DNA of 64,000 bases from Streptomyces camponoticapitis. Its GTDB lineage: Bacteria > Actinomycetota > Actinomycetes > Streptomycetales > Streptomycetaceae. Both the position numbers and the translations under genes were made by a program. The notes beneath the pieces were generated by a model. That model had not been told where the DNA came from. It did not search any database and worked only from the letters and a program-made list of their open reading frames with translations. Every line of letters starts with the position of its first letter. The first letter of the stretch is position 1. Shown here piece by piece: positions 33,242-42,377 of this stretch. The DNA lies in the NCBI RefSeq assembly GCF_014646115.1, contig NZ_BMMV01000020.1:1-64000 (forward strand). Direction: 5' to 3'.

Positions 33242-33667
33242 CTAACCAGGGAGGGGCAGCTCGAACCACACCGTCTTACCCGTCTTCCCCCGGCGTGTAC
33301 CCCAGCGCCGTGCCGAGCAAGCGACGAGCTGGAGCCCGCGGCCGCCTTCGTCGTCGGGGCCGGCGGACCGTGCGGTCGGCGGATCGGGGAGCGGATCGGA
33401 CACCTCCACCAGCAGTGCGGCACCGGTGAGGTCCGCGGGGCCCAAGGGGACGACAGCCAGCCTGACACCGATCGGCCCCTGTGTGTACTGCAGGGAATTG
33501 GTGGCCAGCTCACTGACCAGCAGGACAGCCGTATCGCGAACGGAGTGGTCCAGCAGCCAGGCGCCGAGGGCATCGCGTACCGCGTGGCGTGCGGTGCGTA
33601 CGGCATCCGGCTCGGCAGGGAAGGTCCACTCGGCGTAGGTGCTCTCCGCCTCGATCAAGCCGACCAC
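33242..33667 (-). CDS. RsbW-like ATP-binding protein (putative anti-sigma serine kinase)
   Basis: A 141-aa single HATPase_c domain with N-box ELATNSLQY and G-boxes DDEGGRGLQLVACSARRWG. Such proteins bind sigma factors or phosphorylate antagonists. The ending GKTVWFELPLPG is nearly the same as the end of the C-terminal ATPase of the neighbouring phosphatase, so the two probably share ancestry or partners. No sigma-factor gene is nearby. The GTG start follows GGGGA closely. Confidence 0.85.
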   Translation of the reverse strand: MVGLIEAESTYAEWTFPAEPDAVRTARHAVRDALGAWLLDHSVRDTAVLLVSELATNSLQYTQGPIGVRLAVVPLGPADLTGAALLVEVSDPLPDPPTARSAGPDDEGGRGLQLVACSARRWGTRRGKTGKTVWFELPLPG

Positions 33668-33756
33668 TTCCCCAGACTGACAGCGGACCCGTGCCCCTTA
33701 CAGGAGGGCTTGTCAGCACATACCCGGAAACAAAGACGATCTATCTTGACGGGAGG

Positions 33757-34176
33757 TCATGTCAGCTCGCCCGACGCCCTGAGGTCGTCGAAGAGAAGCT
33801 GGTCCACGGGAGCCACCCGGCTCCGGTCGCCGTAGGAAAGCCAGCCGATCTCCTCGATCTCGTTCGTGGCGGCCGGCGTGCCCCGGTAGTCGCCGGAGTA
33901 GCAGCTCATCCGGACGAGGACACCGTCGGGCTGGCCATGGGCCTGGGCCTCGTACGTACCCAGATGGGTCACCGTGGCCGGAAGAACGGCCACGGCCAGT
34001 TCCTCCTCGACCTCACGTACCAGGGTCTCCAGATCGGTCTCCGCGCCTTCGCGCTTACCCCCGGGGATGTAGAAGACATCCTTCCCGCGGGAACGCGCAC
34101 AGAGGATCCTGCCCTGCTCCACCCGGACCCACGCGACCGTGTCGATCAAGACCGTTGCAGCTCCGCCGTCACTCAT
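33757..34176 (-). CDS. Nudix hydrolase
   Basis: A 139-aa pyrophosphohydrolase. The Nudix box GKREGAETDLETLVREVEEE (with the final conserved Gly replaced by Ala) follows YIPG. Substrate class not deducible. The ATG is 7 bases after a TACGAT -10 box (34184-34189) with no ribosome site, so the message is probably leaderless. Confidence 0.87.
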   Translation of the reverse strand: MSDGGAATVLIDTVAWVRVEQGRILCARSRGKDVFYIPGGKREGAETDLETLVREVEEELAVAVLPATVTHLGTYEAQAHGQPDGVLVRMSCYSGDYRGTPAATNEIEEIGWLSYGDRSRVAPVDQLLFDDLRASGELT

Positions 34177-34242
34177 GCGCCGGATCGTAACGCGCTCGTC
34201 CGTGCGTACTCGACGAGGGGGCGCGATCCGCGGTCCGCGAGG

Positions 34243-34422
34243 TCAGCGGCTGGTCTGCTGCAGGCGCTCGACCCAGTAGAGCTGCTTGGCGCCCTTGATG
34301 CCGAGGCTGTCGGCGGTCTTCTGCGCCTCGTCCTTCGTGGCGTACCTGCCCACGCGATACCGGTTTCCGTTGTCGTCCTGGCGTATGACCAGCCAGGGCA
34401 GCACAGCCCCGCCGTCGCTCAT
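34243..34422 (-). CDS. Small SPOR-like protein
   Basis: A 59-aa protein beginning MSDGGAVLPWLVIRQDD. The sequence YRVGRYATKDEAQKTADSLG has the beta-alpha pattern of SPOR-type modules, but there is no signal or membrane span, so it would be cytoplasmic. The ATG at 34422 follows GGGAGGGG by four bases; the upstream codons are unlikely to be used. Its first six residues equal those of the neighbouring Nudix protein. Role unknown. Confidence 0.7.
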   Translation of the reverse strand: MSDGGAVLPWLVIRQDDNGNRYRVGRYATKDEAQKTADSLGIKGAKQLYWVERLQQTSR

Positions 34423-34688
34423 CGCGCCCCTCCCACCAACGGTCCACACCACTCGGACGATCTGTTGGAAACCCCGATCCGCATATGCCCGAGCCTACGC
34501 CTGACCTTCACTCAGCGGATGCGCGTTTACACAAAGAGGTACACATCTGGCCAAGAAGATTCGCAGCCCCAGGGCGCACCCGCATAGGTCCCCGTCATCT
34601 CCCCGCTTACGACGTCCTGTTGAGGCAGCAGGCACCCGTCGCGGACCTACGGGGCGGTCTGTTCGGCCGGCCGGTTGTCAGGGGACCG

Positions 34689-35441
34689 TCATCTGACCGG
34701 AAGGTGATAGGCGACGCGATACCGGTCCGCCGGGACGACCACGTCCGCCGTTTCGACCGCGCGGCCGGACGCGTAGTACGTCCGCTCCAGGACCATCACC
34801 ACATGGCCGGGTACACCGCCGAGCAACAGGAGCTCCTCCGCCAGCCCCGGGCGCGCGCCGATCTCCTCCACCACGTTGTCCACCACGACCCCGATGGCCG
34901 CCATCCGCTCCACGACCCCGCATCCCCCGAGCGGCCCCTCCTCGGGAAGCATCACCGGCGTGCGTCCTGTGACCTCCAGGGGCTCCCACGAGGTGGAGAG
35001 CATCATCGGCTCCCCCGCGTCCCTGAAGACGTAACGCGTACGCATCGCGGGGTCGCCCGGTTGTATGCCGAGTCGCGTCGCGATGTCCGGGGCCACCTCG
35101 TCGCGTTCGCTGCTCGACTCCCAGGTGCCGCGCATCCCTTCCTCGGCCTGCTCCTGCCGGAAGGGGTTGGCGCCCGACGGCGGCCGGTAGCCGGAGCGGG
35201 CGATACGGCGCGGGACGGGCCTCTCACGGACGTAGGTGCCCGACCCGGAACGGCCCTCGACGAGCCCTTCCGCCATCAGCACCTTGCGGGCTTCGAGGGC
35301 GACCGTGTCCGAGACCCCGTACTCCTCGCGGATCCGGGCCTGGGAAGGCAGTCGGGTGTGCGGCGGCAGAGCACCATCGACGATCTTCCGCCGAAGATCA
35401 CTCGCGACGCGCAGATAGGCCGGCTGCTCACCGAAAGCCAC
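34689..35441 (-). CDS. GntR-family regulator with UTRA sensor domain (HutC type)
   Basis: Repressor of 250 aa. The winged helix is at residues about 5-75 (YLRVASDLRRKIVDGALPPH ... VEGRSGSGTYV). A UTRA ligand domain follows (RTRYVFRDAGEPMMLSTSWEP, MVLERTYYASGRAVE). The GTG at 35441 has GGGAG eight bases upstream; the reading frame is open to 35588 but without family likeness. It is divergent from the threonine-synthase-like gene, and its own promoter carries an inverted repeat. Confidence 0.88.
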   Translation of the reverse strand: MAFGEQPAYLRVASDLRRKIVDGALPPHTRLPSQARIREEYGVSDTVALEARKVLMAEGLVEGRSGSGTYVRERPVPRRIARSGYRPPSGANPFRQEQAEEGMRGTWESSSERDEVAPDIATRLGIQPGDPAMRTRYVFRDAGEPMMLSTSWEPLEVTGRTPVMLPEEGPLGGCGVVERMAAIGVVVDNVVEEIGARPGLAEELLLLGGVPGHVVMVLERTYYASGRAVETADVVVPADRYRVAYHLPVR

Positions 35442-35479
35442 AGGGCCACTCCCAACAAGTTGACAGACAGCAACACCCT

Positions 35480-35509
35480 GGCAACCGTTGGTTGTTGCCC
35501 GCAAGCATA
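35480..35509 (-). promoter_or_regulatory. Promoter -10 and operator of the GntR/UTRA gene
   Basis: On the minus strand a TATGCT -10 box lies at 35504-35509. Immediately downstream, over the likely transcription start, GGCAAC (35480-35485) and GTTGCC (35494-35499) form an inverted repeat, with extra CAACA/TGTTG symmetry outside. This is a likely autorepression site. Confidence 0.5.
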
Positions 35510-35597
35510 GGCCAGGCTTTAACATGAAGTGACTAGATGGGTTATCAGCAGGGGCTTTGCCGCGTACGGCTTCCCCGGGGCCTGTCATGCTGGTCGT

Positions 35598-36710
35598 ATG
35601 ACGACGTACCTCTGCCCGGTCGACGGGGTCCGCGCCGCCGTCGACTCGGCCCCCTGGTGCTGCCCCGAGTGCGGCAGCCCTTGGGACCTGGAGTTCACCG
35701 CGGCGCCCGTGCCCCTCAAGTCCCTGGGGCAGCGCGTGAACTCACTGTGGCGGTACGAGGAGGCGCTGCCGCTCCCGACAAAGGCCGTGTCGCTCGGCGA
35801 GGGCCGTACGCCGCTGGTGCCGATGACGCCCACCGTCTGCGCGAAGCTCGACTTCCTGATGCCGACCCTCTCCTTCAAGGACCGGGGCGCCGTCATGCTG
35901 GCCGAACTGGCCCTGCGGCTGGGACCGGAGCGCGTCCACCGTGTCGTCGCCGACAGCAGCGGCAACGCGGGGACGGCCGTCGCCGCGTACTGCGCCCGGG
36001 CCGGGCTGAGTTGCACCGTGTACGTCCCGGAGTCCACGTCGCCCAAGAAGACCGAGCAGATCCGAGCCCACGGCGCGCGCCTCAAACGCGTCCAGGGCGA
36101 CCGTGAGGCGACCGCGCGAGCCGCCCGCGCCGCGGCCGACGAGGAGGGCACGTTCTACGCGAGCCATGTGTACAACCCGTACTTCCTGCACGGCACGAAG
36201 ACCTACGTCTACGAGCTCTGGGAGGACCTCGGCGGCAGCCTCCCCGAGGCGATCGCCGTTCCCGTCGGCAACGGCACTCTGCTGCTCGGCGCCTCGCTGG
36301 CGATCAACGAACTCCACGCGCACGGACTCATCGCGGACCGACCCCAGTTGATCGCGGTCCAGGCCGAGGCCGTCTCACCGCTGGCCGCCGCCTTCCACGC
36401 GGGGGAAGACGACCTCGGCACCGAATTCCTCGCGACACTCAAGCCCCCGGCTCCCACTCTCGCCGAGGGCATCGCCATCCCGCGGCCACCACGCGCCCGC
36501 CAGATCCTGCGAGCGGTACGCGAGTCGGGCGGGACCTTCCTCACCGTGACCGAGGACCGGATTCGCGTGGCGCAAATGGAGTTGGCATCGCGCGGCCTCT
36601 TCGTCGAGTCAACCGGTGTCGCCTGCTGGGCGGCCGTCGGGGAGTGGACGGATCGCACCGTGGCCGTCCCCCTCTGCGGCGCGGGCGCCAAGACGGGTCT
36701 CGCCATCTGA
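35598..36710 (+). CDS. Threonine synthase-like PLP-dependent enzyme
   Basis: Fold type II PLP enzyme of 370 aa, probably phosphohomoserine to threonine. An N-terminal zinc-ribbon-like segment (CPVDGVR ... WCCPECG) is followed by SLGEGRTPL and the PLP lysine in LSFKDRGAV. The phosphate-binding loop SSGNAGTAVAAY and a late glycine-rich GAGAKTG are present. Related enzymes act on other amino acids, so the exact substrate is open. A CATGCT -10-like box 6 bases before the ATG and no ribosome site suggest a leaderless message. Divergent from the GntR gene. Confidence 0.85.
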   Translation: MTTYLCPVDGVRAAVDSAPWCCPECGSPWDLEFTAAPVPLKSLGQRVNSLWRYEEALPLPTKAVSLGEGRTPLVPMTPTVCAKLDFLMPTLSFKDRGAVMLAELALRLGPERVHRVVADSSGNAGTAVAAYCARAGLSCTVYVPESTSPKKTEQIRAHGARLKRVQGDREATARAARAAADEEGTFYASHVYNPYFLHGTKTYVYELWEDLGGSLPEAIAVPVGNGTLLLGASLAINELHAHGLIADRPQLIAVQAEAVSPLAAAFHAGEDDLGTEFLATLKPPAPTLAEGIAIPRPPRARQILRAVRESGGTFLTVTEDRIRVAQMELASRGLFVESTGVACWAAVGEWTDRTVAVPLCGAGAKTGLAI

Positions 36711-36720
36711 CGACGCCCCG

Positions 36721-37203
36721 TCAGTCCACCCAGTACGTGTCGTGCTTGATGAAGAACGCCGTGCGCTCCTCGTCCGTCATCTGCCCGATCGTGGAGACCT
36801 TCTCGAAGTACTCCTCGCGCGGAGCGCCGGGCGCGAAGAGGATGAGCGTGGAGGCGGGCTCGTCCGAGTCGTTCCGGAAGCCGTGCAGTCCACCCGGCGG
36901 CACGTACAGGAAATCGCCCTTCTCCGCGTCGATCCAGCGCTCACCGTCGTGCAGCCGGACCGTGCCCTCCAGGATGTAGAAGGACTCCGAGATCGTCTTG
37001 TGGAAGTGGGTGCTCGGCCCGCCGCCCCTGGGCACCATGTCCATCCGGTAGAGCCCGAACTCACCGCCGGTCGACACGCTGGACGCCACGAAGTGCGTCT
37101 CGGTGCCCGACGGGGACCGCACGTCGGCGGGGGTACTCGCGGGCCGGAACACCGCGTTGACCTCGCCCTTGTCCCCGTGGTGGCGGGGTTCCGGGTACGA
37201 CAT
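36721..37203 (-). CDS. Cupin-domain protein
   Basis: A 160-aa single-domain cupin. The motif THFHKTISESFYILEGTVRLH carries the His/His/Glu metal set, and PPGGLHGFRNDSDEPA the last His. Possibly a dioxygenase, isomerase or sugar-binding protein; nothing decides. The ATG at 37203 has GAGGGAG nine bases upstream. It is convergent with the threonine-synthase-like gene (10-base gap). Confidence 0.85.
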   Translation of the reverse strand: MSYPEPRHHGDKGEVNAVFRPASTPADVRSPSGTETHFVASSVSTGGEFGLYRMDMVPRGGGPSTHFHKTISESFYILEGTVRLHDGERWIDAEKGDFLYVPPGGLHGFRNDSDEPASTLILFAPGAPREEYFEKVSTIGQMTDEERTAFFIKHDTYWVD

Positions 37204-37358
37204 GTTCTGCACTCCCTCGGCACGACGTACGAGGCGTGGCCGGCCGGTCACGCCAACGCCATCATGCCCACCACGGATTTCCCTGCCCCGGGGACCCCGC
37301 CGAAGTCCCCGTCGTTCACACAGGGTAACCACGCGCGGGATCCGTCCCCGTCTCTCCC

Positions 37359-37775
37359 TCAAGCGCCCTGTGTGAACTCCAAGCCGATCTGCCGCGCGAT
37401 CGCGAAGTAGTCCTCCAGGTGCCAGGTCCGCACGATCCGGCCGTCGAGCACCCGGTGGAAGTCCGCCGCCCGGAACTCGACCTCTCGGCCGGTGCCTTCC
37501 ACGCCGAGCAGGTGCCCGGTGTGCTTCGCGCGGGTGACCGCCATCACCGCGACCATGTCCCCGTTCACCACGATGTTCTCGATCTCGACGGTCAGGTCGC
37601 CGAGGGCCCCGTGAAGGTGACTGATGGTCGCCTTCCATCCCTCCGGGCCGTTCCCGGTACGCAGGGGCGGGACGGCCTCCCAGTCGGGGGCGAGGGCGTC
37701 GTCGACCAGCGCCGTGTCACCGGTGACGAGGGCTTCGTAGGAGCGCCGGACCGCGATCTCGTTGTCAGTAGTCAT
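37359..37775 (-). CDS. SnoaL-like ester cyclase/polyketide cyclase-fold protein
   Basis: A 138-aa protein of the SnoaL fold (RRSYEALVTGDTALVDDALAPDWEAVPP; VEFRAADFHRVLDGRIVRTWHLEDYFAIARQIG). These are small alpha+beta barrels, often called ester cyclases, with varied or unknown substrates. It is divergent from a LysR gene that probably controls it. The ATG at 37775 is 7 bases after a TACCGT -10 and has no ribosome site. Confidence 0.8.
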   Translation of the reverse strand: MTTDNEIAVRRSYEALVTGDTALVDDALAPDWEAVPPLRTGNGPEGWKATISHLHGALGDLTVEIENIVVNGDMVAVMAVTRAKHTGHLLGVEGTGREVEFRAADFHRVLDGRIVRTWHLEDYFAIARQIGLEFTQGA

Positions 37776-37782
37776 GGATCTC

Positions 37783-37840
37783 ACGGTAGGGACGCACACC
37801 CACAGTGATCAAAGACCTGTTCTGGAACACGTCATACGAT
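37783..37840. promoter_or_regulatory. Face-to-face promoters and LysR-type site between SnoaL-like and LysR genes
   Basis: Minus strand: TTGATC -35 (37807-37812), 18-base spacer, TACCGT -10 (37783-37788). Plus strand: TACGAT -10 (37835-37840), six bases before the LysR ATG. Between them lies the palindrome TGTTC-TG-GAACA (37818-37829), a likely LysR binding site. Both messages appear leaderless. Confidence 0.6.
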
Positions 37841-37846
37841 TCAGGT

Positions 37847-38716
37847 ATGACGGATCTCCATCTCCGGCTGGTTCGCTACTTCGTCGCCGTCGCGTCTCAC
37901 CTGCACTTCGGCCGCGCCGCCGCCGAGCTGCATATCGCGCAGCCGTCCCTGAGCCGGCAGATCGGTCAGCTCGAGGCCCAGGTGGGTGCGCGGCTTCTCG
38001 ACCGTACGAGGCAGGGCACCCGGCTCACCGAAGCGGGAGAGGCTTTCCTCCCCCACGCACGCGATCTGCTGCGCCTGTCCGAGCAGGCCGCGGCCACCGC
38101 CCGGGCCGCCGCGCGACCCACCCGTATCACCGTCGGCTACACCACCGGCCTGATCATTACCCCGGCGGTCCAGCACCTGCGGCGCAAGCACCCCGACGCC
38201 GACGTTCGCACGCTGCACCTGGAGTGGAACGAGCCGCGCGAGGCCCTGCTCGACCGCCGCGTCGACGCGGCGGTCACCCGGCTGCCGCTGCGAAGCGACG
38301 ACCTGTACGTGACGGTCCTCCACGACGAGCCCAAGATGCTGCTCGTCCCGGTCGGACACCGGCTGGCGGGCAAGGAGTCGGTCACCCTCGACGACATCGA
38401 GGGCGAGCCCATCCCGCGCTTTCCGGATCGGGAGTACGACGCGTACTGGCGCATCGATCCACGGCCCGGAGGCCGTCCCGCGCCCGACGGACCGGCGGTC
38501 GAGTCGATCGAGGACAAGCTCGAACACATCGCCGCCGGACAGGCCGTGGCCATCGTCCCGGCAACCCTGCACGCGGCCGGCGTCCGCCCCGACCTCACCA
38601 CGATCCCGCTGCACGGCGTCGAAGCGGGCCACGTGGTCGTGGCGACCCGCTCCGCGGACCGCGGCCGACTGGTGGCAGCGTTCCGCGCGTCGGCCCGCGA
38701 GTGCCTGCGGGGTTAG
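37847..38716 (+). CDS. LysR-family transcriptional regulator
   Basis: Regulator of 289 aa. The helix-turn-helix is at about residues 5-62 (LVRYFVAVASHLHFGRAAAEL, QPSLSRQIGQLEAQVGARLL). The inducer-binding domain follows (TVGYTTGLIITPAVQHLRRKHPDADV). The ATG at 37847 is six bases after TACGAT and lacks a ribosome site. Probably activates or represses the divergent SnoaL-like gene in response to an unknown small molecule. Confidence 0.9.
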   Translation: MTDLHLRLVRYFVAVASHLHFGRAAAELHIAQPSLSRQIGQLEAQVGARLLDRTRQGTRLTEAGEAFLPHARDLLRLSEQAAATARAAARPTRITVGYTTGLIITPAVQHLRRKHPDADVRTLHLEWNEPREALLDRRVDAAVTRLPLRSDDLYVTVLHDEPKMLLVPVGHRLAGKESVTLDDIEGEPIPRFPDREYDAYWRIDPRPGGRPAPDGPAVESIEDKLEHIAAGQAVAIVPATLHAAGVRPDLTTIPLHGVEAGHVVVATRSADRGRLVAAFRASARECLRG

Positions 38717-39083
38717 GGGCAGGGCCGCGAACCAAGGCCGCACCGGCCCCCGAGCATCCCGATCCGACTCATCCAGGCTCGCCAAGCCTCTCGATACGTG
38801 CCACCAGCCGGTGCGCCCGCGCCATGAACTCCCGCGCCATGCCGGCTTGGCCCGATCCGAACCCACCGTTCCGTCGCTGCCAGTGCCGCCTTTTTCCGCG
38901 CGGCCGTTCCCTCTGACCTCGGAATTGGACCCCCACGTCCACCGACGACCCTTCCGCTCCTTCAGGCCGAGCCTTCCGGATTGCGGCTTGATCATCGGCT
39001 CACCGGAGGCTCCGACTTTTCGGGGCGTGGACTGTGTCTCGGAGTCATCGCGCTGCCGTCGGAGTGAGCGGAGACGACTTGTC
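38717..39083. other. Gene-free stretch between the LysR gene and the prepilin-signal protein gene
   Basis: No convincing gene. On the minus strand, about 38772-38843, a short open stretch reads MAREFMARAHRLVARIERLG and then stops; it could be the tail of a lost gene but is too short to identify. Third-position bias is weak across the gap and I see no promoter. Confidence 0.35.
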
Positions 39084-39100
39084 CGAAACCGTTGGTTTCG
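39084..39100 (-). terminator. Small hairpin after the prepilin-signal protein gene
   Basis: CGAAACC and GGTTTCG around GTT, five bases beyond the stop at 39105. Short but perfect. Confidence 0.4.
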
Positions 39101-39104
39101 CCCG

Positions 39105-40748
39105 CTACACGATCGGCTGCGTCTGGGTGCAGTTCTTCCACTCCACCCACGGCCTGGCCCCACCGTTCTTCGGGCCTGTGGCGTACGTCGGGTCGCCGGT
39201 GATGGTCTGGTTCTTCTCCTCGTGCGTGATGTCGATGCCGAACAGCTTGAACCCCATCGTCACCTGGCCGGCCGCGACGCCGAAGCCGATGCCGAGTGAG
39301 GCGTTCCACCAGTCGGTGTTGGCGTTGTAGTCCAGGCGGGACAGTTTGGCCTTGTCGTGGAGCAGGCGCTCCAGCGGTCCCGCGTCGCTGCCGGGTGCCT
39401 CCGCCGCCTCCGACGGGGTGGGCAGGGCGTCGCTTGCGGGGAAGTCGCCGCGGCCGCGCAGCCAGTCCTCGACGAGTTTGCTGTCGCCGTCGTTGTCGAG
39501 GACCAGTTCGGCGGACTCGGTGTGGATCTTGGATTCGATGGTGCCGCCACCGCCGCCGACGTCGATGGTGACCGGTGTGCCGGGGACGTTGGCGCCTGCC
39601 CCGGCCTGGACGCCGGCGCCCGCGCCGTTCTCCTGGCTGGTGGTGATCACCAGCTTCTCGGGCCGGTGCTCCTTGCCGTCCTTCTCCTCCTGGTCGTAGG
39701 TCGCGGCGTCGTAGGTGACGGCGACCTGCTGCATGCGAGTGGCCTTGCCCTGGGCGAGTTCGCCGCCCTTGGCGTCGACGCTGAAGGTATAGACGAAGGT
39801 GATCTTCCCGGCGTCCGGGCCGGTGTTGGCACGCATGACCACGACGTCCTCGGTCATGGTGCCGGTCCCGAACTCACCGGATATGTTGCCGAGATCGGTC
39901 GGCTTGCCGTCCTTGTCCTTCCCGCCCTTGCCCTTCGTGAAGGACTTGCCGAAGCTGACGCTGCCCGCCGCCTCGGTGCTGGTCTTGGTGATGTCGACGT
40001 CCGGCGCCCGCTCCGGCGGCAGGTCGGGCTTCTTGGAGGCCGCGTCCTGCTGGCAAGCCCCCATCGCCGCACCGGGGTTGTAGCCGCTCTGGTAGCGGCA
40101 CCCGTCGTTCTGCTTGAGGTACCCGGCGAACTTCCTGGCGTCCTCCAGGTTGAGCTCCAGGTCCTTCTGCGGGTCGCCGGTCTTGTTGCCGTTGAACAGC
40201 CACTGGCCGCCGCTGCCGCTGCCCTTCATGTAACTGCCGCTCAGCGACGCGCTGCCACCCCAGTCCTTCAGACCGGGGATACCGGCGGAGATGCTTGCCG
40301 TCGCCCCGATGCCGCCCTCGCCAACGCGCTCCAGGGTGACCGTGCCGTCCGACCACTGCTGAAGCTTGACCTGCTCGGAGCCGCTGATCTTGATGAAGGC
40401 GATCTGGACGACGACCGTGTCCTTCGTCTGCTCCTGGGAGAGCAGGCACTTCGCGGGCTGGAACGGGTCGCCCGGAGGGCCCTCGGGTGTGCCGTTGCCC
40501 CCGCCGCTACCTCCGCCGTCGTCGCCCCCGCCTCCCTCTCCGGAGTCACAGCCCTCACCGCCATCACCCGCGTTGACGATCCGGCACACCGCGTCCTGAA
40601 GACCCACGGCCGTGTCCTCGGGAACGGTCAGCGCCACGATCCCCGCGACGACCGCGGCGACGACGCCGATCATCGCCACGTACTCGACACCGCCCTGACC
40701 CCTGTCACGCCGGCGCCGCGACCTCGGTACGCATTCCGTGCCGTTCAT
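39105..40748 (-). CDS. Large surface/secreted protein with a Flp-type (type IVb) prepilin signal
   Basis: A 547-aa protein whose N-terminus RDRGQGGVEYVAMIGVVAA is a class III signal: basic leader, Gly at -1, Glu at +5, Tyr at +6 and a hydrophobic helix. A TadV/CpaA-like prepilin peptidase would cut after DRG. A Cys-containing, Gly/Asp-rich linker (about residues 55-95) leads to a body of beta-type sequence (TVTLERVGEGGIGATASIS; VVVQIAFIKISG) and a C-terminus with WVEWKNCTQTQPIV. I do not recognise the body. Flp pilins are about 60 aa, so this is a pilin-like anchor on a large domain. The ATG follows CGAGGAG by five bases. No tad secretion genes are adjacent. Confidence 0.75.
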   Translation of the reverse strand: MNGTECVPRSRRRRDRGQGGVEYVAMIGVVAAVVAGIVALTVPEDTAVGLQDAVCRIVNAGDGGEGCDSGEGGGGDDGGGSGGGNGTPEGPPGDPFQPAKCLLSQEQTKDTVVVQIAFIKISGSEQVKLQQWSDGTVTLERVGEGGIGATASISAGIPGLKDWGGSASLSGSYMKGSGSGGQWLFNGNKTGDPQKDLELNLEDARKFAGYLKQNDGCRYQSGYNPGAAMGACQQDAASKKPDLPPERAPDVDITKTSTEAAGSVSFGKSFTKGKGGKDKDGKPTDLGNISGEFGTGTMTEDVVVMRANTGPDAGKITFVYTFSVDAKGGELAQGKATRMQQVAVTYDAATYDQEEKDGKEHRPEKLVITTSQENGAGAGVQAGAGANVPGTPVTIDVGGGGGTIESKIHTESAELVLDNDGDSKLVEDWLRGRGDFPASDALPTPSEAAEAPGSDAGPLERLLHDKAKLSRLDYNANTDWWNASLGIGFGVAAGQVTMGFKLFGIDITHEEKNQTITGDPTYATGPKNGGARPWVEWKNCTQTQPIV

Positions 40749-40963
40749 CCGGACTCCTCGCCCAAGCCGTCACCCGTTTCCCCGAGCGAAAGGGAGACTA
40801 GGGACGAGACCGGGCCCAGCCGCAGGGCCTCAGGACCCAGTCACGGGCCCACCGGAGGCAATCACTCAACTTCGGGCGGCCCACCGGCCTGATACGGGCT
40901 CGATCGCCGTGATCACCGGCCCGATCGGGCACCCCGGCCACGAACCGGCGCGGGAAATGACCG

Positions 40964-40991
40964 GAGGCCCGACTCGGGAGAGTCGGGCCTC
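40964..40991 (-). terminator. Terminator after ychF
   Basis: Perfect 12-bp arms GAGGCCCGACTC and GAGTCGGGCCTC with a GGGA loop, about 50 bases beyond the ychF stop. A CTTC follows on the plus strand. Confidence 0.7.
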
Positions 40992-41039
40992 TTCAGACCT
41001 GCGCGCGTGCCAGATCAGTGATGTGGTGGCGCTCACCAG

Positions 41040-42128
<1,089 letters not shown>

Positions 42129-42377
42129 GTTGGCGACTTCCTGAAGTGAGGACTGGCTGGGCCGGTACGGCCGGGGTGGCCGCCCGGATGGGGGCCGATC
42201 CCCCAGTTTACGGGCGGGCCGTCCCGGCGGCGGACGCAGCCGGGGCGGCGGTCCGTACGGCAGATGGCGGCACCCGCCGGCGCGACACGCCCAGCCTCCG
42301 TCGAACGCAACGCCAAGGTCGCCCAAAGGGCGTGTCCATCGCCTGAATCCCACACGTGCGCGACCTAGGTTGTTCCG

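Noticed and set aside
38772..38843. Short MAREFMARAHRLV peptide on the minus strand as a gene
   Set aside because: Twenty-odd codons, no ribosome site and no homologue that I recognise; possibly a remnant.
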